DNA of 64,000 bases. Origin: Janthinobacterium sp051380735 (GTDB lineage Bacteria; Pseudomonadota; Gammaproteobacteria; Burkholderiales; Burkholderiaceae_D). Of this stretch, positions 44,357 to 52,822 are shown piece by piece. Numbering within the stretch: position 1 is the first letter of the stretch; every line of letters starts with the position of its first letter. The stretch spans positions 15,768-79,767 of the forward strand of contig NZ_JBNYXQ010000015.1 of assembly GCF_051380735.1 (NCBI RefSeq), given 5' to 3'. Under the pieces are notes generated by a model, which saw only the letters and a list, made by a program, of their open reading frames with translations, was not told the origin of the DNA and did not search any database. Made by a program: the position numbers and the translations under genes.

Positions 44357-45082
44357 TTAGTGAATGATCTTCGCCAGGAAATCGCGCGCGCGGTCCGAGC
44401 GCGTGGTAGTGAAGAACTCGTCCTTGCTGCAGTCCTCGATGATCTTGCCCTGGTCCATGAAGACGATGCGGTTGGCCACGCGCTTGGCAAAGCCCATTTC
44501 GTGCGTGACCACCATCATCGTCATGCCTTCTTGCGCCAGGCCCACCATCACGTCGAGCACTTCGTTGATCATTTCTGGGTCGAGCGCCGAAGTCGGCTCG
44601 TCGAACAGCATGGCGATCGGGTCCATCGACAGCGCACGGGCGATCGCCACGCGCTGCTGCTGGCCGCCCGACAGCTGGCCGGGGAACTTGTCCTGTTGCG
44701 ACAGCAGGCCCACGCGATCCAGATATTTCAGGCCCTTGGCATTGGCTTCGTCAGCACTGCGGCCCAACACCTTGATCTGGCCGATGGTCAGGTTTTCGCG
44801 AATGCTCAGGTGCGGAAACAGCTCGAAGTTCTGGAACACCATGCCGATGCGGGCGCGCAGTTTCGACAGATTGGTCTTCGGATCATTGACGGCGATATTG
44901 TCGACGATGATCTGCCCTTTCTGTATCGGTTCAAGGCCATTGACGGTCTTGATCAGGGTCGATTTGCCCGAACCCGAAGGGCCGCAGATGACCATCACGT
45001 CACCCTTCGACACATCGGTACTGCAGTCGGTCAGTACCTGGAACTGGCCATACCATTTGCTTACATTTTTCAGTTCAATCAT
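44357..45082 (-). CDS. gltL: Glutamate/aspartate ABC transporter ATP-binding protein
   Basis: ATPase of a polar amino acid importer, 241 residues, very close in text to E. coli GltL (MIELKNVSKWYGQFQVLTDC). Walker A is GPSGSGKSTLIK, the Q-loop is GMVFQNFELFPHLS, the signature LSGGQQQRVAIARAL, Walker B MLFDEPTSALDPE and the switch His is in VVTHEMGF. Two adjacent ATGs exist (45085 and 45082); I use the second, which matches E. coli. Last gene of gltIJKL, followed by a bidirectional terminator. Confidence 0.95.
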   Translation of the reverse strand: MIELKNVSKWYGQFQVLTDCSTDVSKGDVMVICGPSGSGKSTLIKTVNGLEPIQKGQIIVDNIAVNDPKTNLSKLRARIGMVFQNFELFPHLSIRENLTIGQIKVLGRSADEANAKGLKYLDRVGLLSQQDKFPGQLSGGQQQRVAIARALSMDPIAMLFDEPTSALDPEMINEVLDVMVGLAQEGMTMMVVTHEMGFAKRVANRIVFMDQGKIIEDCSKDEFFTTTRSDRARDFLAKIIH

Positions 45083-45121
45083 CATTTTCTTTCTGTAGAC
45101 GTCAGCACCGGGCTGCCAGGA

Positions 45122-45814
45122 TTAACGGATAATGGCGACGCGCTTTTGCAGGCGCTTGACCAGGAACGACAGGGCATAGCACAGCACGAAATACACGACG
45201 GCCACGAACACATACATCTCCACCAGGCGGCCATCGCGCTGGGCGATCTTCGAGGCGGCGCCGACGAAATCGGGGATCGACAGCACGTACACCAGCGACA
45301 CGTCCTGGAACAGCACGATGGTTTGCGTCAGCAGCACCGGGATCATGTTGCGGAAGGCCTGCGGCAGCACGATACTGGCCATGGTCTGGTAGTAGTTCAT
45401 GCCCAGTGCCTGGCCGGCCCATACCTGGCCGCGCGGAATCGACTGTATGCCGCTGCGCATGATCTCGCAGTAATAGGCCGCTTCAAACATGATGAAAGTG
45501 ATCAGGGCCGACGAAAACGCCCCCACCTTCACCGGCTCATTGGCGCCGATGATCCAGGCAGCGATATACGGCACCAGGAAGTAGAACCAGAAGATCACCA
45601 GCACCAGCGGAATCGAGCGGACCAGGTTGACGTAGCTTGAGGCCACGCCCGACAGAATGCGGTTGCTGGACAAGCGCATCAGCGCCAGCAAAGTACCCAG
45701 CACGATGCCGCCGACCATCGCCAGCGCCGTCAGTTTCAGGGTAAACACCATGCCGACCTGGAACAGATAGACCCAGGAACGCGAGATGACATCGAAGTCG
45801 AAATTGCCGAACAT
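45122..45814 (-). CDS. gltK: Glutamate/aspartate ABC transporter permease
   Basis: Inner-membrane channel subunit of the HisMQ type, 230 residues with about five helices. It carries the EAA loop AYYCEIMRSGIQSIPRGQVW, AGQALGMNYYQTMASIVLPQ, which docks to the GltL ATPase. I chose ATG 45814, preceded by GGGAGGACACTGAT; the gltJ stop lies only 1 base upstream of it. Assignment as GltK follows from gene order and similarity to the GltK/GlnP group. Confidence 0.93.
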   Translation of the reverse strand: MFGNFDFDVISRSWVYLFQVGMVFTLKLTALAMVGGIVLGTLLALMRLSSNRILSGVASSYVNLVRSIPLVLVIFWFYFLVPYIAAWIIGANEPVKVGAFSSALITFIMFEAAYYCEIMRSGIQSIPRGQVWAGQALGMNYYQTMASIVLPQAFRNMIPVLLTQTIVLFQDVSLVYVLSIPDFVGAASKIAQRDGRLVEMYVFVAVVYFVLCYALSFLVKRLQKRVAIIR

Positions 45815-45815
45815 A

Positions 45816-46565
45816 TCAGTGTCCTCCCGATTTGCTGCCGGCGACAATGAAGCCGGGGATCCTGATCTTTCTCTCGATCAGCGCCATCAGGATCACCACC
45901 AGCAGGTTGACGGCGATATAGATAATGGTGGCGGCCGAAAACGCTTCGAATACCTGGAACGAAAACTCCTGGATGGCGCGCGCACTGGCCGTCAGTTCGA
46001 CCAGGCCGATGGTCAGTGCCACGGAACTGTTCTTGATGATGTTCAAAAATTCGCTGGTCAAAGGCGGCATGATAACGCGCGCGGCCATCGGCAGCAGGAT
46101 GAAGCGGTAGGTTTGCGGCAGGGTCAATCCCAGCGCCGTGCCGGCCAGCTTTTGCCCGCGTGGCAGCGCCTCGATACCGGTCGTGACCTGCACCGCCACC
46201 CGCGACGAAGTGAAAAAGCCCAGGCACAGCACCGCCGTGACGAACGGTGCGTTCGGCAGTGATTTGATCCAGTTGCCCAGGTCAGCGGGCAGCAATTCCG
46301 GCATCACGAAATACCACAGGAACATCTGTACCAGCAGCGGCACGTTGCGGAATAATTCGACATAGGCGTTGGCCACGCCGACCAGCCATTTGTTGGGCAG
46401 GGTGCGCACGGTGCCGATCACCAGGCCCAGTATCAGGGCCATGATCCAGGCCGCGCCGGCTGTCGCCAGGGTCCAGGTCAGGCCAGCCCACAGGGTGTCC
46501 ATATACGTGCCGACACCATCGGGAGAAGTCTCCCAGAAGATGCGCCAATTCCAGTTGTAATTCAT
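45816..46565 (-). CDS. gltJ: Glutamate/aspartate ABC transporter permease
   Basis: Second channel subunit, 249 residues. It starts MNYNWNWRIFWETSPDGVGT, a GltJ-like N-terminus, and has the EAA loop SRVAVQVTTGIEALPRGQKL, AGTALGLTLPQTYRFILLP. It follows gltI after a 103-base gap that holds a hairpin, so membrane subunits are probably made at lower level than the binding protein. Pairs with GltK. Confidence 0.93.
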   Translation of the reverse strand: MNYNWNWRIFWETSPDGVGTYMDTLWAGLTWTLATAGAAWIMALILGLVIGTVRTLPNKWLVGVANAYVELFRNVPLLVQMFLWYFVMPELLPADLGNWIKSLPNAPFVTAVLCLGFFTSSRVAVQVTTGIEALPRGQKLAGTALGLTLPQTYRFILLPMAARVIMPPLTSEFLNIIKNSSVALTIGLVELTASARAIQEFSFQVFEAFSAATIIYIAVNLLVVILMALIERKIRIPGFIVAGSKSGGH

Positions 46566-46630
46566 GTTGATCCTTCCGATGCAGCCATCAAACAGCGGCC
46601 AGCAGGCTGGCCCGCCGCACGCAAATGAAA

Positions 46631-46657
46631 CGGGAGGCTTGCGCCTCCCGGTTTTTC
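46631..46657 (-). terminator. Hairpin between gltI and gltJ (partial terminator)
   Basis: Perfect 8-bp stem CGGGAGGC/GCCTCCCG with a 4-base loop. On the minus strand only TTTCATT follows, so read-through is expected; on the plus strand TTTTT follows. It fits an attenuator that lowers gltJKL relative to gltI. Confidence 0.55.
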
Positions 46658-46668
46658 ACGCAGTCAGG

Positions 46669-47625
46669 TTATTTTTTCTTTTTGTCCGATGCCTTTTGCG
46701 CTTCCGGCACGGCCGCGTAGGCCGCCGGATCACCCGAGTCGGTCGGGTTGGCGAAGACCGCTTTGAGTTGCGGCGGCATCGGGAAATTCAGGTTGATGTT
46801 TTTAGGCGGAATATTCGAGGTAAACCATTTCGCATAAATGCGATTGATGTCGTCGCTCTTGTACAGGCGGCTCAAGGCATCGTCGACCACCTTCTTGAAG
46901 GCCGGGTCGCCCTTGCGCATCATGATGCCGTATGGTTCGACCGACAGCGCTTCCTTGGTGATTTCAAACTCGCCCGGATTTTTCGAGTTGGCCACTTGCG
47001 AGGCCAGCAGGATGTCATCGTTGGCTTCGGCCACGGCGCGGCCCGTTTCGAGCATCAGGAACGATTCAGGATGGTCCTTGGCAATGGCGATATTCATGCC
47101 CAGGTTTTTTTCCTTGTTCAGGATGGTCATCTGCTTGACGGTCGAGGTGCCGGCAGTGGCCACCAGGGTCTTGCCGCGCATGTCTTCCAGGCTCTTGATG
47201 TTCGACGATTTCTTGGCCAGCAGGCGATTGGCAATCACGAACATGGTCGGCGCAAACGCCACTTGCTGCTGGCGCTCCAGATTGTTGGTGGTCGAGCCGC
47301 ATTCGAGGTCGATGGTACCGTTGGCCATCAGCGGAATCCGGTTGGCCGAGGTGACAGGGCTCATCACCACTTTCAGTTCGTTCAGGCCCAGGTGTTTTTG
47401 CAGAGCGGTGACGACCTTCATGCACAGGTCGATGGAATAGCCCTGGTACTGCTGCTTGTCATCGAGATAGGAAAACGGTACCGAGCCATCGCGCACGCCG
47501 AGCGTGACCGAACCGGCTTTTTTGATTTTGGCCAAGGTGCCAGTCAATTCCTGGGCTTGGGCTGGCGACATGCTGCTGATAACACCAACGCTGAGCAGTG
47601 TTGCAATAATTTTGGTCAATTTCAT
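46669..47625 (-). CDS. gltI: Glutamate/aspartate ABC transporter substrate-binding protein
   Basis: Periplasmic solute-binding protein, family 3, 318 residues. The signal peptide is MKLTKIIATLLSVGVISSMS followed by PAQA, with cleavage likely before QELTGTL. The mature part has the family stretch SVTLGVRDGSVPFSYLDDKQ and later LVATAGTSTVKQMTILNKEK, IAKDHPESFLMLETGRAVA and WFTSNIPPKNINLNFP, all like GltI. ATG 47625 follows AGGAG by 5 bases. First gene of gltIJKL; the 204-base region upstream should hold the promoter, but I see no clear -35/-10 pair. Confidence 0.93.
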   Translation of the reverse strand: MKLTKIIATLLSVGVISSMSPAQAQELTGTLAKIKKAGSVTLGVRDGSVPFSYLDDKQQYQGYSIDLCMKVVTALQKHLGLNELKVVMSPVTSANRIPLMANGTIDLECGSTTNNLERQQQVAFAPTMFVIANRLLAKKSSNIKSLEDMRGKTLVATAGTSTVKQMTILNKEKNLGMNIAIAKDHPESFLMLETGRAVAEANDDILLASQVANSKNPGEFEITKEALSVEPYGIMMRKGDPAFKKVVDDALSRLYKSDDINRIYAKWFTSNIPPKNINLNFPMPPQLKAVFANPTDSGDPAAYAAVPEAQKASDKKKK

Positions 47626-47829
47626 GGATTCTCCTGAGCAAACAAACCAGGCCAGGCCTGGACGAAACAACTGGGGTGCGAACGCCACCAATGGATTAAT
47701 TTTATTTCATTTTCAGCGCCCTACCAGTCTTTTCTTCGATTGACTGTCAGTTTCACCGGAATAGGGAGCCTGCGCACCAGCGAAGTGCCGTCGCTGTAGC
47801 ATTTTCCCTACTGTTTTATAGCGGCGCAC

Positions 47830-49689
47830 TTATTTGGCGAGGCTCATTTCACTCGTCTCATCGCCCGATTCGCTGTCCTCTTCGTCGCGCTGGCCCGCCT
47901 GCTGGCGTTGCCACATCTGCGCATACAGGCCAGCTGCAGCCAGCAATTGCGGATGCGTGCCGCGCTCGACGATGCGGCCATGATCGAGCACCAGGATTTG
48001 CTGCGCATCGGCCACGGTCGACAAGCGGTGGGCGATCACCAGGGTCGTGCGGTTTTTCGCGATGTCTTTCAACTGCGCCTGGATCGCCTGTTCCGCTTTC
48101 GAGTCCAGCGCCGAGGTGGCCTCGTCAAAAATCAGGATGGCCGGGTCTTTCAGCAAGGTGCGGGCAATCGCCACGCGCTGCTTTTCGCCGCCCGACAGTT
48201 TCAAGCCGCGCTCACCCACCATAGACTGATAACCATCGGGCAGGCTTTCGATAAATTCGTGGATCGACGCCGCCCTGGCCGCCGCCACGATGGCTTCCTT
48301 GCTCGCGCCCGGCCTGCCGTAGGCGATGTTGTATTCGATGGTGTCGTTGAACAGCACCGTATCTTGCGGCACGATGCCGATCGCCGCGCGCAAGCTATCC
48401 TGGGTGATCGCGCGCAAATCCTGGCCATCGATGGTGATGGCGCCGCCGTTGACTTCATAGAAGCGGAACAGCAAGCGTGACAGGGTCGACTTGCCCGAAC
48501 CGCTGTGACCAACCACCGCCGTGGTGGTGCCGGCGGCGATCTGGAAGTCGACATCGAACAGGATCTGGCGCTTCGCTTCGTAGCTGAAATCGACATGCGC
48601 AAAATGCACCGCCGCGCCCTGCGTGGCCAAAGGCTTTGCCTCGGGCGTATCGGCGATTTCGCGGTTCTCGTCGAGCAGCGAAAACAAGCGCTCCATGTCG
48701 GCCAGGCTTTGCTTGATTTCACGGTAGATCACGCCGAGGAAATTGAGCGGAATATACAGCTGGATCATGAAGGCATTCACCAGCACCAGGTCGCCCAGGG
48801 TCATGCTGCCGGCGATCACGCCCACCGTCGCGCGCCACAGTATCAGGGTGACGGCGGTGGCGATGATCAGCGACTGGCCCGTGTTCAGCAGCGACAATGA
48901 GGTCTGCGACTTGACGGCCGCCGATTCATAGCGCTGCAAGCCCTCGTCATAGCGGCGCGCCTCGTAGTCTTCATTGCCGAAATACTTCACGGTTTCGTAG
49001 TTGATCAGCGAATCGATGGCTTTCGTATTGGCCTTCGAATCGAGATCGTTCATGGTGCGCCGAAAATGCGTGCGCCAGTTCGTCACCAGCACGGTGAACG
49101 CGATATACGACACCAGCGCCACTGCCGTGATAATGGAAAACCAGATATCGTAGTGCAGCACCAGGTAGCCCAGCACCAGCGTGATCTCCACCAGCGTCGG
49201 CAGGATATTGAACAGGGTGTAGGAAATGAGCGAACCGACGCTGCGCGTGCCGCGTTCGATATCGCGCGTCATGCCGCCCGTCTGGCGGTTCAAATGAAAG
49301 CGCAAGGACAGCGCATGCAGGTGGCGAAATACCTGCAACGCGATGGTGCGCACGGCGCGCTGCGTGACGCGGGCAAACAGGAATTCGCGCAGTTCGGTAA
49401 ACAGGGTGGTCGACACACGCAGCAAGCCATAGGCCACCAGCAGGGCGACGGGCAGCACCATCAGGGCCTGCGGGTGGGCGGCGGTGATGGTCATGGCGTC
49501 GACCAGTTTTTTCAAAATCAGCGGCACGCCCACATTGGCCAGCTTGGCGCCGACCAGGCACAGCAGCGCCAGCAGCACGCGCCATTTGTACACCCACAAG
49601 TACGGCAGCAAGGTCTTCAGGGTGGCAAAATCGCTGCCGCTGGCGGCGGCTGGCGGGCGAGGTGGAGGGGTAGTCTGGGAGCGGCGCAT
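47830..49689 (-). CDS. ABC exporter, ATM1/HMT1-type fused permease and ATPase
   Basis: Half-transporter of 619 residues: six membrane helices then one ATP-binding cassette. The membrane part has RFHLNRQTGGMTRDIERGTR and ETVKYFGNEDYEARRYDEGL, both hallmarks of the mitochondrial Atm1/HMT1 branch (glutathione or metal-thiol export). The cassette has GHSGSGKSTLSRLLFRFYEV, signature LSGGEKQRVAIARTLL and Walker B ILIFDEATSALD. I chose ATG 49689 because the protein then starts like relatives (MRRSQTTPPPRPP); its ribosome site is weak. It is divergent from the thioesterase gene. Confidence 0.88.
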   Translation of the reverse strand: MRRSQTTPPPRPPAAASGSDFATLKTLLPYLWVYKWRVLLALLCLVGAKLANVGVPLILKKLVDAMTITAAHPQALMVLPVALLVAYGLLRVSTTLFTELREFLFARVTQRAVRTIALQVFRHLHALSLRFHLNRQTGGMTRDIERGTRSVGSLISYTLFNILPTLVEITLVLGYLVLHYDIWFSIITAVALVSYIAFTVLVTNWRTHFRRTMNDLDSKANTKAIDSLINYETVKYFGNEDYEARRYDEGLQRYESAAVKSQTSLSLLNTGQSLIIATAVTLILWRATVGVIAGSMTLGDLVLVNAFMIQLYIPLNFLGVIYREIKQSLADMERLFSLLDENREIADTPEAKPLATQGAAVHFAHVDFSYEAKRQILFDVDFQIAAGTTTAVVGHSGSGKSTLSRLLFRFYEVNGGAITIDGQDLRAITQDSLRAAIGIVPQDTVLFNDTIEYNIAYGRPGASKEAIVAAARAASIHEFIESLPDGYQSMVGERGLKLSGGEKQRVAIARTLLKDPAILIFDEATSALDSKAEQAIQAQLKDIAKNRTTLVIAHRLSTVADAQQILVLDHGRIVERGTHPQLLAAAGLYAQMWQRQQAGQRDEEDSESGDETSEMSLAK

Positions 49690-49750
49690 GGCGAAAGTCG
49701 GCTTTTTATGGTTCAATCGGGGCAATTGTAGCCTTTCATGAGAATAAACG

Positions 49751-50191
49751 ATGAGCACCTCCCCCGCCCGCCCCGACAACTGCCTCGCATCCGGCCTGCC
49801 CGCCGGCAAAATGCCCGAACTGCGCATGATGCCTGCTCCTTCGGACGCCAATGTCTACGGCGATGTGTTTGGCGGCTGGATCATGTCGCAAGTCGATATT
49901 GCCGGCTCGCTGCCGGCCACGCGGCGCGCCAATGGCAGGGTGGCGACCATCGCCGTCAATTCCTTCGTCTTCAAAAACCCCGTGTTTGTCGGCGATCTGC
50001 TGTCCTTTTACGCCGATATCGTCAAGGTCGGCAATACCTCGATTACCGTCAACGTTGAAGTCTATGCCGAGCGCAACCGCCTGCAGGCGTGCATCGTGAA
50101 GGTCACGGAAGCGACTCTGATCTACGTCGCCACCGATTCGAACCGCAAACCACGCCAGGTGCCACCGATTGAAACCCTGCTGTCGCAATAG
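49751..50191 (+). CDS. Acyl-CoA thioesterase, hotdog fold (YciA-like)
   Basis: Cytosolic hotdog-fold thioesterase of 146 residues that hydrolyses acyl-CoAs. The active-site block DANVYGDVFGGWIMSQVDIAG (with the conserved Asp and Gly-Gly) and the strand TIAVNSFVFKNPVFVGDLLSF are characteristic of YciA/BACH-type enzymes. Usual length for the family. PhoD follows 8 bases downstream on the same strand, so they may share a message, although the functions look unrelated. Confidence 0.9.
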   Translation: MSTSPARPDNCLASGLPAGKMPELRMMPAPSDANVYGDVFGGWIMSQVDIAGSLPATRRANGRVATIAVNSFVFKNPVFVGDLLSFYADIVKVGNTSITVNVEVYAERNRLQACIVKVTEATLIYVATDSNRKPRQVPPIETLLSQ

Positions 50192-50199
50192 ACACTTGC

Positions 50200-51792
50200 A
50201 TGGATAGCCAGCGCCGCATTTTTCTCGCCAGCGCTGCACGCCTTGCCACGCTGGCGGCCGCCGCCGGTTCGCTGGCCGGCTCGAGCGCCAGCGCCGCCAC
50301 GCGCATGAATGGCGCCGGCTATCCGTTTGCGCTCGGCGTCGCTTCCGGCTCGCCCTTGCCCGATGCAGTTGTCATCTGGACGCGCATCAACTATGACCCG
50401 CTGCAAGCCAGCGCCACGCCGGCGATTGCCTTGACGGTACGCTGGGAAGTGGCCGATGATGAGGCGTTCCGGCACATCGTTGCCAAGGGCCAGGCGATCG
50501 CCACGCCGGAACTGGCGCACAGCGTGCATGTCGATGTCACCGGCCTGGCGCCCGGGCGCTGGTATTGCTACCGTTTTATTTTTGGCGATGCCGTCAGCCC
50601 GGTCGGGCGCACGCGCACCGCGCCTGCGCCGTCCGACATGCCGGCCTCTTTGACGCTGGCCGTGGCATCCTGCCAGCACTGGGAGTTTGGCAGTTATGCG
50701 GCGCACCGGCATATCGCCGCAGCCGCGCCCGACCTGGTGGCTTTCCTGGGCGACTATATCTATGAGTGGGGCGCATATCAGCTGCAGCATCCGCAGCGGG
50801 CCGTGCGCAGGGACGAAAGCTTCAACTTGGAACAGTACCGCGCCCGCTACGCGCAATACAAAAGCGATGCCGACCTGCAGGGCGCGCACCTTGTGGCGCC
50901 ATGGATCGTTACCTGGGACGACCATGAAGTGGCCAACGACTACGGCAACGAGCGCGACGAGCTGCTCACACCGACTTTCTTGCAGCGCCGCGCTGCCGCC
51001 TACCAGGCTTTTTATGAGCATATGCCGCTGCGCCTGCTGCCGCTGGGACGGCGCGGCTTTGTCGACATGCGTATTTACCAGCGCTACGACTGGGGCCGAC
51101 TGGCGCGCTTCCATGTGCTGGACGACCGCCAGTACCGCGCCAACCACGCCTGCCCGAAACCGAACCGGGGCGGCTCGAATTCCGTCACCACCCGCGCCTG
51201 CCCGGATCTGATGAAGCCAGGCCGTACCATGCTGGGCACGGCGCAGGAGCAATGGTTGCAGGAAGGCCTCTGCAAGTCCCCGGCGCGCTGGAATATCCTG
51301 GCCCAGCAAACCCTGATGGCGCAATCGAGCCAGGTGCCGGTCAGGCGCCCTGGCGACGAACGGATCTGGACCGACGGCTGGGACGGCTATCCGATGGCGC
51401 GCCAGCAACTGCTCGATACGCTGCAGGCCAGCGGCGCGCGCAATCCGCTGGTGCTGTCAGGCGACGTGCATACTTTCTATGCGACCGAGCTGAGCCGCGA
51501 CGCCATGCGCCCCGTCTCGCGCGCCAATCCGCTGCTGGCCACCGAGTTCTGCGGCACCTCGATCACCTCCAGTTCGCGCCCGCAGTCGCGCACCGACGAG
51601 TACGTGGCGATGAATCCGCATATCCGCTACGGGCGCAGCGACAAGCGCGGCTATATGCTGATGGAGATCACGCCGGCCAGCACGACCACCTGCTTCCAGG
51701 GCCTGGACAATGTGCGCGACAGCGCCTCGAATATCGCCACCCTGGCCAGCTTTACCGTCAGGGATGGCAAGGCAGGTTTGCAGCAAAGTTGA
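50200..51792 (+). CDS. phoD: Alkaline phosphatase D family protein (PhoD-like)
   Basis: Exported phosphatase/phosphodiesterase of 530 residues. The N-terminus is a Tat signal (DSQRRIFLASAARLATLAAA, cleavage near ASA, residue 32), consistent with export of a folded metal enzyme. Metal-binding blocks of PhoD are visible: VAFLGDYIYEWG, IVTWDDHEVANDYGNE and LVLSGDVHTFYATEL; the N-terminal domain GVASGSPLPDAVVIWTRI is the usual PhoD_N. It needs Ca/Fe in known homologues. It converges with the LytTR gene, the stops touching at 51792/51793. No Pho box was identified. Confidence 0.92.
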   Translation: MDSQRRIFLASAARLATLAAAAGSLAGSSASAATRMNGAGYPFALGVASGSPLPDAVVIWTRINYDPLQASATPAIALTVRWEVADDEAFRHIVAKGQAIATPELAHSVHVDVTGLAPGRWYCYRFIFGDAVSPVGRTRTAPAPSDMPASLTLAVASCQHWEFGSYAAHRHIAAAAPDLVAFLGDYIYEWGAYQLQHPQRAVRRDESFNLEQYRARYAQYKSDADLQGAHLVAPWIVTWDDHEVANDYGNERDELLTPTFLQRRAAAYQAFYEHMPLRLLPLGRRGFVDMRIYQRYDWGRLARFHVLDDRQYRANHACPKPNRGGSNSVTTRACPDLMKPGRTMLGTAQEQWLQEGLCKSPARWNILAQQTLMAQSSQVPVRRPGDERIWTDGWDGYPMARQQLLDTLQASGARNPLVLSGDVHTFYATELSRDAMRPVSRANPLLATEFCGTSITSSSRPQSRTDEYVAMNPHIRYGRSDKRGYMLMEITPASTTTCFQGLDNVRDSASNIATLASFTVRDGKAGLQQS

Positions 51793-52665
51793 TCAGGTCA
51801 TCGAGACTTTTTTCAGCGCATCGCGGTAGCGCCGGCTTACCGGCACTTCGCCGCCCGTCGTCAAGATGGCACGCGCATCGCCCGAATCGAGCGGCACGAT
51901 GCTGTGTACGAAGGCCAGATTGACGATATAGCTGCGATGCACGCGCACAAAGTACTTGCCGTCGAGGCGGCGTTCGATGGCGGCCATGGTCGAGCGCAAC
52001 GGGTAATCATGGCCGCGCACATGCAGGTTCACATAATTGCCCCAGGCCTGTATCCATTCAATGTCCAGCGCGGGCAACAAAAAATCCTTGCCCAGTTTGC
52101 GCACCAGGAAGCGCTCGGGCTGTTCGACCGGCTCCACCGCCGGCCCCGCATCCGGTTCGCCCAGCAGGGTCGCCTCGCCCTGCCAGCGCCGCAGCAGCAA
52201 CTGGTAAAACGCAAGCAACAACAGGACCGAGAAGTAAGCGCGCACATCCTTGATATATTCATACGGGAATTCCTGCCACCAGTTGCCGAAATCGTAGTCG
52301 CCGCCCTGGGTCCAATAGACCAGCTTGCGCAAGGCCACCATCGCCAGCACATGCACCAGGCTGTAGATGAGCGATGCGATCAGGTGCCAGCGCAGGTTCT
52401 GGCGCTGGAATACCAGCTGCAAGGGCCGAAACTGGTTGCCGAAAATCACCACGGGCACCAGCGCCAGCAGCGCCAGGTTGCTGCTCCACTCCCACACAGC
52501 CACTTCCCAGAACGGCGTATCTATGCCGGTGCGTATGCGGTCCAGCCAGCTGACCCAGCAGTTAAGCGAAGTTTGCAGCAGATACAGGACAATCCAGAAA
52601 CCCGGTTCGGCAATCCGGCGCCAGCGCTGATATCGCTGCAACAAGTCAGTGGAAGAAACGCTCAT
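51793..52665 (-). CDS. Membrane-anchored LytTR transcriptional regulator
   Basis: Regulator of 290 residues with about four N-terminal membrane helices (PGFWIVLYLLQTSLNCWVSW; SNLALLALVPVVIFG; HLIASLIYSLVHVLAMVAL; YFSVLLLLAFYQLLL). A linker and a C-terminal LytTR DNA-binding domain follow (from about residue 195: IEWIQAWGNYVNLHV, FVRVHRSYIVNLAFV, VPVSRRYRDALKKV). It lacks a receiver domain, so it senses directly through the membrane part. It is divergent from the acyltransferase gene with a 157-base gap, which it may control. ATG 52665 was chosen because upstream codons overlap that gap. Confidence 0.88.
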   Translation of the reverse strand: MSVSSTDLLQRYQRWRRIAEPGFWIVLYLLQTSLNCWVSWLDRIRTGIDTPFWEVAVWEWSSNLALLALVPVVIFGNQFRPLQLVFQRQNLRWHLIASLIYSLVHVLAMVALRKLVYWTQGGDYDFGNWWQEFPYEYIKDVRAYFSVLLLLAFYQLLLRRWQGEATLLGEPDAGPAVEPVEQPERFLVRKLGKDFLLPALDIEWIQAWGNYVNLHVRGHDYPLRSTMAAIERRLDGKYFVRVHRSYIVNLAFVHSIVPLDSGDARAILTTGGEVPVSRRYRDALKKVSMT

Positions 52666-52822
52666 GGGTGGCAGACATAAATTGGTTGCCTGATTGTACG
52701 ATCCGGCAGTCGTCCCGGGTTCGCCACTTGTCACAAATTGCCGTCGGCTGGTCCCTTTTTGCTGGTTTGCCGGGGCTGGCCTGCCTATGCTGGGGCCATC
52801 GCTCACTCAACAGCCATCCACC

